From the NCBI GenBank assembly GCA_005790265.1, contig SXVE01000155.1, positions 1-9,402 of the forward strand: a DNA stretch of 9,402 nucleotides. Reading direction: 5' to 3'. Positions 1 to 5,456 of this stretch are shown piece by piece; position 1 is the first letter of the stretch, and each line of letters opens with the position of its first letter. The notes beneath the pieces are model-generated. The model was not told the DNA's origin and did not search any database. It saw only the letters and a program-made list of their open reading frames with translations. The position numbers were made by a program, and so were the translations under genes. Source of the DNA: Acidobacteriota bacterium (GTDB taxonomy: Bacteria; Acidobacteriota; Blastocatellia; Pyrinomonadales; Pyrinomonadaceae).

Positions 1-174
1 ATAAAATCATTGCATTCAATAATTACTTGTTCAAATCTTTCTTGCTTTTTTTCTTCCACACTTAAAGTCGCAAATTGGCGTCTCCGCGTCTCGGCGGTAA
101 AAAAAATCTTTAACGATTCGTTATTTCATATTTTGTCTGACATTATTTGAGAAAGTCTTGGAATATTTTTGAAG

Positions 175-618
175 TTACTTTTCAAGCGCGGTGATTTTTT
201 CAATTCTTTTTTCGTGCCGTCCGCCCGCAAAATCCGCCGCGAACCACGCTTTGATGATGTTTGGGATTTCCGTTTCGGGAATGACGCGCGCGCCGATGGT
301 CAAAACGTTCGCGTCGTTGTGTTCGCGCGCGAGCCGCGCCGTTTCCTGGTTCCACGCCTGCGCCGCGCGCACGCCGTCAATTTTGTTGGCGGCAATTGCG
401 ACGCCGATGCCGGAACCGCACACTAAAATTCCCTGTTCCGCCGCGCCGCTCGCTACCGCTTCGCCGACTTTACGCGCGAAATCCGGGTAATCAACCGAAT
501 CGAGCGAATATGTTCCTAAATCTTCGTATTGAATGCCGATTTCGTCGAGCGTTTTTTTTATTTTTTCCTTTTCCTCGAAACCGGCGTGATCCGATCCGAG
601 CGCGATTTTTTTGTTCAT
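175..618 (-). CDS. rpiB: Ribose-5-phosphate isomerase B (RpiB/LacAB family)
   Basis: Cytoplasmic sugar-phosphate isomerase interconverting ribose 5-phosphate and ribulose 5-phosphate in the non-oxidative pentose phosphate pathway. The 147-residue length is normal for the family. Visible signatures in order are GSDHAGF (residues 8-14), DYPDFA (43-48), the CGSGIG loop with the likely catalytic Cys67 (67-72), REHNDANVL (98-106) with the ring-opening His100, GAR (109-111), and a C-terminal FAGGRHEKRI phosphate-binding stretch (130-139). Cys67 and His100 are assigned by family knowledge. The ATG at 616-618 is preceded by an AT-rich stretch with no Shine-Dalgarno; a TACAAT on the minus strand at 676-681 could be a -10 box but has no good -35. 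The gene diverges from the MerR-type gene. Downstream there is only a very small stem (112-122) before a T-run, a weak terminator. Family assignment is very secure; allose 6-phosphate activity cannot be excluded. Confidence 0.96.
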   Translation of the reverse strand: MNKKIALGSDHAGFEEKEKIKKTLDEIGIQYEDLGTYSLDSVDYPDFARKVGEAVASGAAEQGILVCGSGIGVAIAANKIDGVRAAQAWNQETARLAREHNDANVLTIGARVIPETEIPNIIKAWFAADFAGGRHEKRIEKITALEK

Positions 619-737
619 TGATTTGATTTTTATCTTCGATGCGTCAATTTGATTTTCACTATCTGGCTTTCGGAAATTGTATTATTTTAACGGCGAATGC
701 GCCAAAGGCGAAAGATTCTCGATTAGCTCACGCCGCA

Positions 738-765
738 TTTTGCTTTGTTTTTTGCTTTGTTTTTT
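738..765. repeat. Exact 12-bp tandem repeat in the divergent control region
   Basis: The unit GCTTTGTTTTTT occurs twice without a mismatch at 742-753 and 754-765. The first copy is preceded by TTTT (738-741), giving about 2.3 units. It sits 84 bp upstream of the MerR-type start codon and about 120 bp upstream of the rpiB start, inside the intergenic region both genes share. It could be an operator for the adjacent regulator, since cobalamin-dependent MerR proteins such as Thermus CarH bind short direct repeats, or simple slippage in T-rich DNA. The repeat is seen directly; the role is inferred. Confidence 0.75.
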
Positions 766-807
766 ACCGATTCGACCGACTTTAAATAAATATTACGGAA
801 ACGGCGA

Positions 808-838
808 TTTACAAAACCTCCGTCCGATACTCTACAAT
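808..838 (+). promoter_or_regulatory. Candidate promoter of the MerR-type gene
   Basis: TTTACA (808-813) and TACAAT (833-838) resemble sigma-70 -35 and -10 boxes but are separated by 19 bp, longer than ideal. The predicted transcript would begin only a few bases before the ATG at 850, so the leader would be very short. Motif reading only, not proven. Confidence 0.3.
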
Positions 839-849
839 TAGAACGAGCG

Positions 850-1719
850 ATGGTATTTTCAAAAAGCCTGACAACCAAAGAAGTCGCGCGCCTGTGCCGC
901 GTTAGCGACGCCACCGTTAAACGGTGGGAAGAAGCCGGCGTGCTTCAATCGGAACGCACCAACGGCGGGCATCGTCGTTTTCGCGCGGCTGAAGTTGCTC
1001 GATTTCAGCGCGCGCAAAATCCCGGCACCAAAATATCAAACGGCGGAAAACCGTCGGTTAAAACCAAATCGCGCAACGAAATCAGCTTGCCTTCCGGCTC
1101 GTCGTTATTTCATTCGCTGATTACCGGCGACGAAGAAGAAGCCGCCGATTTTATGATCGGCGCTTTTCTGCACGGCACGACGCTGACGAAACTTTTCGAC
1201 GAAATGCTTTGTCCGGCAATGCATCAAATCGGAAATTTGTGGTTTAAAGGCGAATTGACCGTAGCGCAGGAACATCTGGCGACGCGTACGGCGCACAATG
1301 CGATTTTTCGTCTGCGGCAGCTGCTGCCGATTCCAGAAACGAGCGGCAGATTGGCGATGTGCTGCGGCGTCGAAGGCGATTTTCACGAATTGCCGACGTG
1401 TCTGGCGCAGACGACGATGGAAAACAGCGGTTGGGAAGTCGTCAATTTCGGCGCGAATATGCCGCTTTATTCATTAGCGGAAGAAGCCGTGCGAAATTTG
1501 CCCGGCGTCATCTGCATTTCCGCGACGATTTTGACCGACATCGAACGCTTCGTGCGCGACTACAAAGAATTTCGCGAACGAATCAGCAAACACAAAACTC
1601 AGGTCATTATCGGCGGAAGAGCGTTTTGCGACGAAGAAGTGCGCCGCCGCATTCCCGCTGAAAATTACGCCGTATCTTTCAGTGAGGTCAGCAATTTTTT
1701 GCAAACGATTATCCATTAA
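850..1719 (+). CDS. MerR-type regulator with cobalamin-binding module (CarH/LitR-like)
   Basis: A predicted DNA-binding regulator that senses a cobalamin, likely adenosylcobalamin and possibly light. Residues 6-53 form a MerR-type helix-turn-helix and wing (TTKEVARLCRVSDATVKRWE, then GGHRRFR). A linker runs to about residue 85. A methionine-synthase-like helical cap follows (about 86-165) with the Wx9EH signature: Trp131, Glu141, His142, numbering identical to Thermus CarH. The B12-binding Rossmann domain spans about 166-289, with His179 in GDFHELP as the expected lower axial ligand and IIGGRAF (253-259) as the later glycine motif. Two oddities: the residue after Trp131 is Phe132, where Thermus CarH has the His that ligates cobalt after light exposure, and the His motif reads H-x-x-P instead of H-x-x-G. 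Length matches CarH. No carotenoid or photolyase genes, the usual CarH targets, lie within view. Only a weak ribosome site precedes the ATG. Regulator class is secure; light sensing is not. Confidence 0.88.
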   Translation: MVFSKSLTTKEVARLCRVSDATVKRWEEAGVLQSERTNGGHRRFRAAEVARFQRAQNPGTKISNGGKPSVKTKSRNEISLPSGSSLFHSLITGDEEEAADFMIGAFLHGTTLTKLFDEMLCPAMHQIGNLWFKGELTVAQEHLATRTAHNAIFRLRQLLPIPETSGRLAMCCGVEGDFHELPTCLAQTTMENSGWEVVNFGANMPLYSLAEEAVRNLPGVICISATILTDIERFVRDYKEFRERISKHKTQVIIGGRAFCDEEVRRRIPAENYAVSFSEVSNFLQTIIH

Positions 1720-1728
1720 AAGGTGTGC

Positions 1729-1917
1729 GTGTTTCCTATAAATTCGGACGATGCGCCGTCTTTTGAGCAAATTCGATTTTTTGCCGAGTTAACAACTCGC
1801 CTTTGCGATTTCGTAAAAGTTTTACATTGCGCGACGATGCAGGCGAATAACATTTTCGGCAACGATTCGCCGCCGCCGACACATCTATCTTGTTTGATCC
1901 AAACAAAGCGTTTATAA
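1729..1917 (+). CDS. Doubtful small ORF downstream of the MerR-type gene
   Basis: A 62-codon reading frame from GTG at 1729 (or 64 from GTG at 1723) to TAA at 1915-1917. AAAAGG at 1718-1723, overlapping the upstream stop codon, is placed suitably as a ribosome site for the 1729 GTG. The peptide would be soluble, with three cysteines and a PPPTHLSC segment near the end, and no family is recognised. Against it: the start is not ATG, the stop falls inside the TATAAT box that appears to serve the next gene, and frames of this length arise by chance at this composition. Confidence 0.18.
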   Translation: MFPINSDDAPSFEQIRFFAELTTRLCDFVKVLHCATMQANNIFGNDSPPPTHLSCLIQTKRL

Positions 1918-1918
1918 T
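1890..1918 (+). promoter_or_regulatory. Promoter of the HtrA-TPR protease gene
   Basis: A consensus -10 box TATAAT (1913-1918) lies 17 bp downstream of TTGTTT (1890-1895). Transcription would start near 1925, leaving a leader of about 18 nt before the ATG at 1943. The perfect -10 and ideal spacing make this the best sigma-70-like promoter in the window, although the -35 half matches only in its TTG. Confidence 0.45.
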
Positions 1919-1942
1919 TTCGACAGTTTTTGAGCCGACACC

Positions 1943-3379
1943 ATGAAATCCAGCGCCAAGATAATTTTTCTCTTTATAATTTTGTGGATTTGTCCGTATT
2001 TGGCGGCGGCGCAGGATTTTTTGCCGGAATTGGTCAAACGCGTCAAACCGTCAGCCGTGGCAATTGAAACTTTCGATGCGCGCGGCAAAACGCTTTCGCG
2101 CGGCAGCGGTTTTTTCGTCGCCGCCGACCGAATTATTACCAATCGTCACGTCATCGAAAAATCAAGCCGCGTTGAAGTTCATCTGCTCGACGGCAAAAAG
2201 TTCACGGCGAAAGGCGTGATTGCGATTGACGGCGAAGGCGATTTGGCGATTTTGCAAATTGATGCGCCGCCGTCGCTCGCCGCCGCGCCGCTGCCGATTC
2301 TGCGCACGGTTCCGCAGGAAGGCGAATCAATCGTCGTCATCGGCAATCCGTTCGGACTCGAAGGCTCGGTGTCGAACGGCATCGTTTCCGCCGTGCGGGA
2401 AATTTCCGGCTACGGCAAAATCATTCAAATAACCGCGCCGATTTCGCCCGGATCGAGCGGTTCGCCGGTCGTTAATATGTACGGGCAAGTGATTGGCGTC
2501 GCAACTTTGCAGGCGGCGGAAGGTCAGAGCTTGAATTTCGCCGTTCCGTCAGAAAGAATTTCGCAGTTAAAAATCGGCGAACTGCAAACTTTTGCCGCGC
2601 TCAACATTTCCTCAGCGCAGAACAAACGCGCGGCGGCGCAAAGTTTTTATTCGCAGGGTTTGGGAATTTTGTCGCGCGACGACTTTGCTAAAGCTTTGCC
2701 ATTTTTTGAGAAAGCGGCGGAAACCGATCCGACTTACGCCGAAGCGTGGTATCAAACCGGATTTTGTTACGGAATGCTCGGTCGCCACAACGAAGCCTTA
2801 AAAGCATCGAGACAAGCGGCGAAACTCAGACCGAATTGGGCGGAAACTTTCGTCAATATCGGCGCGTCGAGTTTCGCGCTCGGACAATATAAAGACGCGG
2901 CGGACGCTTATCGAACGGCGACGCGGCTCGACGAAACGAATGCCGAATCGCAGTATGCGCTCGGTTTGAGTCTCGGCAAATTAAATCGCGGCGACGAAGA
3001 AATTCTGGCATACAAACGCGCCGTCGCCATTCGTCCGGATCACGCCGGAGCCATCGAAAAAATGGGCGCGGCTTACTTCAAACAAAAACGATTTCCCGAA
3101 GCGATTCAGTCGTTTGAACAGTTAAAAATCTACAAGCCCGATTCAAAAACTTACAACCAGCTTGGCGAAAGCTATCTCGAAAGCGGCAAAGCGCAGGAAA
3201 GCGTCGAAGCCTTTAACAATGCCATCGGTTACAATCCTGATTACGAAGCCGCGCGCTACAATTTAGGGCGCGCTTACCTAAAAATCGGCGACCGCGATGC
3301 GGCAAATGTGCAGTACGAAATCCTCAAAAACTACAAATCCGACTGGGCTGATCGACTCTACGTTTTGCTGAATCCGTAA
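1943..3379 (+). CDS. Exported HtrA/DegP-like serine protease with C-terminal TPR array
   Basis: A 478-residue predicted periplasmic or envelope-associated trypsin-fold protease. Residues 1-23 are a signal peptide (Lys, long hydrophobic core, AAAQ cleavage region). The S1C protease domain covers about 28-210. Its triad is visible as His69 in TNRHVI, Asp100 in GEGDLAIL and Ser172 in the G-x-S-G-x-P motif (SPGSSGSP, 168-175), with GNPFGL at 134-139 as in DegP/DegQ. In place of the usual PDZ domains, roughly seven 34-residue tetratricopeptide repeats run from about 233 to 470 (for example AEAWYQTGFCYGMLGRHNEA). The TPRs probably select or dock protein partners; that is inference. All triad residues are present, so it should be active. 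No Shine-Dalgarno is seen before the ATG. It converges on larB, with a long hairpin between the two. Confidence 0.92.
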   Translation: MKSSAKIIFLFIILWICPYLAAAQDFLPELVKRVKPSAVAIETFDARGKTLSRGSGFFVAADRIITNRHVIEKSSRVEVHLLDGKKFTAKGVIAIDGEGDLAILQIDAPPSLAAAPLPILRTVPQEGESIVVIGNPFGLEGSVSNGIVSAVREISGYGKIIQITAPISPGSSGSPVVNMYGQVIGVATLQAAEGQSLNFAVPSERISQLKIGELQTFAALNISSAQNKRAAAQSFYSQGLGILSRDDFAKALPFFEKAAETDPTYAEAWYQTGFCYGMLGRHNEALKASRQAAKLRPNWAETFVNIGASSFALGQYKDAADAYRTATRLDETNAESQYALGLSLGKLNRGDEEILAYKRAVAIRPDHAGAIEKMGAAYFKQKRFPEAIQSFEQLKIYKPDSKTYNQLGESYLESGKAQESVEAFNNAIGYNPDYEAARYNLGRAYLKIGDRDAANVQYEILKNYKSDWADRLYVLLNP

Positions 3380-3380
3380 G

Positions 3381-3504
3381 AAAAGTTGGCAGGAAGTTGC
3401 AGAGTTCCAGAAAGTTCCAGGTAGTAAAAGACAACTGATTCTTCTTCTTTCTTCAAACTATCTGGAACTTTCTATTAACTTCCTGCAACTTCCTGCCAAC
3501 TTTT
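3381..3504. repeat. Long imperfect inverted repeat between convergent genes
   Basis: The outer arms are 22 bp and perfectly complementary (3381-3402 with 3483-3504; they start AAAAGTTGGCAGG). Inner arms of 12 bp (3409-3420 with 3462-3473) plus four more pairs after one mismatch continue the stem, leaving a loop of about 30 nt. The arms are built from degenerate 10-11-bp units of the type AGTTNCAGGA. The element fills the gap between two converging stop codons: it starts 1 bp after the protease stop and ends 4 bp before the larB stop. T-runs flank both sides, so it may work as a bidirectional terminator. It may also be a dispersed repeat. No protein is encoded. Confidence 0.85.
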
Positions 3505-3508
3505 TCCA

Positions 3509-4264
3509 TCAGCTTTCTTGCCGCCGATTGATCAAGCTTGCCGAAAATCCTGCGCCGAAGCCGTTGTCAATGTTGACGACCGAAACGTTGGATGAGCACG
3601 AATTGAGCATTCCGAGCAGCGCGGCGATGCCGCCGAAGCTCGCGCCGTAGCCGATTGAAGTCGGAACGGCGATGACCGGAACTTTGACCAGACCGCCGAC
3701 GACCGACGGCAGAGCGCCTTCCATTCCGGCGACGACAACGACGACGCGCGCCGACTGCAAAACTTCCCTTTCCGATAAAATGCGGTGAAGTCCGGCAACG
3801 CCCGCGTCCCAGATTCTATTAACGCGATTGCCCATCGTTTCCGCCGTTAAAGCGGCTTCTTCGGCAACCGGAATATCGCTCGTTCCGGCTGTCACGACCG
3901 CAATTTCGCCAGCGCCGAGTTCGGTTTTGTCGCGAAAAAGGCGAATGATTTTCGCGTCTTCGTGCCATTCGGCGTCGGTTTGAACGTTGCGAATCTCGCC
4001 GAAAACTTCGGCATTGGTGCGCGTAATCAAAACGTTCGGCGCGCGCTGCGCTACTTTTTCAAAAATGGCGACGGTTTGCTCGCGCGTTTTTCCTTGTCCG
4101 AAAATAACTTCGGGAAAACCCTGGCGCGCGGCGCGCGCGTGATCAACTCGCGCGTAGCCGATGTTTTCATAAGATAGATTTTTGATTTTCGCAGCGGCAT
4201 CGGCGGTGGAAATTTCATTTTCGGCGTAAGCCTTGAGAATTTCCTCGATTTCAAATGTGTTCAT
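3509..4264 (-). CDS. larB: Nickel-pincer cofactor biosynthesis protein LarB
   Basis: Cytoplasmic enzyme that carboxylates and hydrolyses nicotinic acid adenine dinucleotide to pyridinium-3,5-biscarboxylic acid mononucleotide, the first step of the nickel-pincer nucleotide cofactor made for lactate racemase-type enzymes. Its C-terminal half is a PurE/AIR-carboxylase-like domain. Visible signatures are FPEVIFGQGKT (50-60), TAGTSDIPVAEEA (125-137), VAGMEGALPSVVGGL (178-192), PVIAVPTSIGYGASFGGIAALLGMLNSC (196-223) and VVNIDNGFGAGF (229-240). Cys223 aligns in my reading with the conserved catalytic Cys. The 251-residue length is typical. LarC, LarE and LarA, its usual partners, are not in the window, and the gene appears monocistronic, flanked by a downstream hairpin and an upstream terminator-like dyad. 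The candidate promoter lies just 6 nt before the ATG, suggesting a leaderless mRNA. Confidence 0.95.
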   Translation of the reverse strand: MNTFEIEEILKAYAENEISTADAAAKIKNLSYENIGYARVDHARAARQGFPEVIFGQGKTREQTVAIFEKVAQRAPNVLITRTNAEVFGEIRNVQTDAEWHEDAKIIRLFRDKTELGAGEIAVVTAGTSDIPVAEEAALTAETMGNRVNRIWDAGVAGLHRILSEREVLQSARVVVVVAGMEGALPSVVGGLVKVPVIAVPTSIGYGASFGGIAALLGMLNSCSSNVSVVNIDNGFGAGFSASLINRRQES

Positions 4265-4270
4265 AAAATA

Positions 4271-4299
4271 ATTTTACTTGGACAAGCAATTTAAAACAA
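4271..4299 (-). promoter_or_regulatory. Candidate larB promoter
   Basis: On the minus strand TTGTTT (4294-4299) is followed after 17 bp by TAAAAT (4271-4276). The -35 is the same hexamer as in the protease promoter. The predicted start site falls at or next to the larB ATG (4262-4264), so the mRNA would lack a leader. The -35 overlaps the T-run of the dyad just upstream. Confidence 0.4.
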
Positions 4300-4326
4300 A
4301 AAAACGGCGAGATAAATCTCGCCGTT
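4296..4326 (-). terminator. Minus-strand intrinsic terminator or palindromic operator upstream of larB
   Basis: A perfect 11-bp dyad, AACGGCGAGAT (4303-4313) and ATCTCGCCGTT (4316-4326). Read on the minus strand, the stem runs directly into a run of seven Ts (4298-4304), the form of a rho-independent terminator. No clear minus-strand gene ends just ahead of it, so it would stop an unannotated transcript from the AT-rich gap. Because it abuts the larB -35 box, it could equally be an operator for a dimeric regulator. Confidence 0.55.
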
Positions 4327-4506
4327 CAAAACCATTTTTTAGAAGTCTTCAAAACTTTTACATTACTAAACCGACATATTTGTAAGAAACGCATATTTTG
4401 TGAAATGTCCAAACCATTGCTCGGTGGTTGAAAACATTTAATAAAACTTCATCTCTTAAAATTTTCGGCTTTCTTAACATAATTAAATATTTACTAATCT
4501 CAACGT

Positions 4507-4665
4507 TTAATAAAACACAGCAATTTGAATGCCATTAACTAAAAATTCAAAAAAACCTGTAAATGCGTTTGCTTTCACTTCCGAAACTGTTTTTTCTTGA
4601 TTCCTCATTACTACGGCGACATTTAATTTATTCGTTTTGGTGAGCAAACGATATTTCTGTTGCAC
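4507..4665 (-). CDS. Doubtful small ORF, unknown function
   Basis: A 52-codon minus-strand frame starting at GTG (4663-4665), or 33 codons from ATG (4606-4608), ending in TAA. The frame stays open for 69 codons stop to stop. The C-terminal part (FTGFFEFLVNGIQIAVFY) is hydrophobic and could be one membrane segment. No family is recognised and no Shine-Dalgarno is seen. Support is contextual: a minus-strand terminator lies about 180 bp downstream. It may be a gene remnant or chance. Confidence 0.18.
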   Translation of the reverse strand: MQQKYRLLTKTNKLNVAVVMRNQEKTVSEVKANAFTGFFEFLVNGIQIAVFY

Positions 4666-4736
4666 GAAATCAATACAAAGCCGTTTTTGCCAAAAGACAA
4701 TTCCCGAGTGAAAATGCTAAAGTTATTGTTAAAAAT

Positions 4737-5360
4737 ATGGAATTGACAGTTGCGATCACGGGAGCATCAGGAACCGTTTATGCTTACCGAACTCTCCAGC
4801 TTTTAGTCGCGAGCGGCGTGGTGAAAACGATAAATTTGATTATGTCGGGCGTCGCGCCGACGGTCGCGCAAGTAGAAACGGGCGCGAATATTCGCGAGCC
4901 GAACGCGGAAAAAATCAATGAGTGGCTCGGCTTAGAAAAAGATTCAAAAATTGTTCGATTTTGGCGGCTCGATAATCTGGCGGCAAAACCGGCTTCCGGC
5001 TCGAACAAACAGGCGGGAATGATTATCGTGCCGTGTTCGATGGGAACGCTCGGCGCAATCGCTTCTGGCGCGGGCACAAATTTGATTCATCGCGCGGCGG
5101 ACGTAACCTTGAAAGAAAATCGTAAATTAGTCATCGTTCCGCGCGAAACGCCGTACAACGCGATTCATTTGGAAAATATGCTCAAATTGTCGCGCGTCGG
5201 AGCAACAATTCTCCCGGCTAGTCCCGGTTTTTATCATCGCCCGCAAACGATTGACGAACTCGTCAGCCATTTGTGTTTTCGTATTCTCGACCAGTTCGAC
5301 ATTCCGCATTCGCGCAAAACGCAGTGGACGGGCGAGGAAGTGAGAGAAAGTGAACAGTGA
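4737..5360 (+). CDS. ubiX: Flavin prenyltransferase UbiX
   Basis: Transfers a dimethylallyl group to FMN to make prenyl-FMN, the cofactor of UbiD-type decarboxylases. The 207-residue flavoprotein shows GASG at 9-12, PCSMGTLGAIASG at 99-111, and VPRETPY at 134-140. Residues matching the known active site of Pseudomonas UbiX are all present with a constant offset of three: Lys126, Arg136, Glu137, Tyr166 and Arg182. It should therefore be catalytically competent. Its setting, two genes upstream of mqnD, suggests that its prenyl-FMN serves the UbiD-like decarboxylase proposed for late menaquinone synthesis (UbiX-like MqnM with UbiD-like MqnL); no ubiD gene is in the window. The last two codons and the stop (5352-5360) belong to the repeat element that follows. 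No strong Shine-Dalgarno precedes the ATG. Confidence 0.95.
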   Translation: MELTVAITGASGTVYAYRTLQLLVASGVVKTINLIMSGVAPTVAQVETGANIREPNAEKINEWLGLEKDSKIVRFWRLDNLAAKPASGSNKQAGMIIVPCSMGTLGAIASGAGTNLIHRAADVTLKENRKLVIVPRETPYNAIHLENMLKLSRVGATILPASPGFYHRPQTIDELVSHLCFRILDQFDIPHSRKTQWTGEEVRESEQ

Positions 5361-5445
5361 GCAGTATGCAGTGAGCAGTGAGCAGTGTAAATAGAAATGA
5401 TAAGCACTTTCTTTTGACTTGCTCACTGCTTACCGCTCACTGTTC
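5349..5445. repeat. Heptanucleotide tandem repeat forming a long hairpin, overlapping the ubiX stop
   Basis: The left part is a run of 7-bp units: AGTGAAC, AGTGAGC, AGTATGC, AGTGAGC, AGTGAGC, AGTG (5349-5387). The right arm (5420-5445) is complementary to 5352-5377 at 24 of 26 positions, giving a long stem with a loop of about 42 nt. The left arm supplies the final Glu, Gln and stop codons of ubiX. The right arm ends 11 bp before the methyltransferase ATG. It resembles the heptanucleotide STRR repeats described in cyanobacteria in type, not in demonstrated origin. Confidence 0.85.
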
Positions 5446-5456
5446 TATAAAAATCT

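Larger units (their letters stand above)
4265..4736. other. AT-rich intergenic region between larB and ubiX
   Basis: This 470-bp gap is clearly richer in A/T than its neighbours. It holds the larB promoter candidate at 4271-4299, a perfect dyad or minus-strand terminator at 4303-4326, a small hairpin AACCA/TGGTT at 4412-4429, an 11-bp direct repeat TTTAATAAAAC at 4437-4447 and 4506-4516, and one doubtful minus-strand ORF (4507-4665). A weak plus-strand promoter for ubiX may be TTGCCA (4687-4692) with GAAAAT (4710-4715). No tRNA, riboswitch or recognisable gene was found. Confidence 0.6.

Noticed and set aside
1..59. Minus-strand reading frame from GTG at 57-59 running off the left edge (hydrophilic, EEKKQERFEQVIIECNDF)
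   Set aside because: Only 19 codons are visible, the start is GTG, there is no ribosome site, and no family can be recognised. It could be the start of a gene, but it cannot be supported.
112..122. Terminator of rpiB (AACG-ATT-CGTT before a T-run on the minus strand)
   Set aside because: The stem is only 4-5 bp and the T-run does not follow directly, which is too weak to call.
1105..1386. Antisense frame of 93 codons within the regulator gene
   Set aside because: It lies wholly opposite a well-supported coding region, has Arg/Gln-rich shadow composition, and matches no family.
3381..3504. Insertion sequence or MITE with terminal inverted repeats
   Set aside because: No transposase and no flanking target duplication is seen, and the arms are composed of internal short repeats, so a simple hairpin element describes it better.
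4437..4516. 11-bp direct repeat TTTAATAAAAC as an attachment or binding site
   Set aside because: It sits in very AT-rich DNA where such matches arise easily, and no integrase or symmetric partner is nearby.
5349..5445. CRISPR-like array at the heptad repeats
   Set aside because: Units are 7 bp in direct tandem without spacers, and no cas genes are present.
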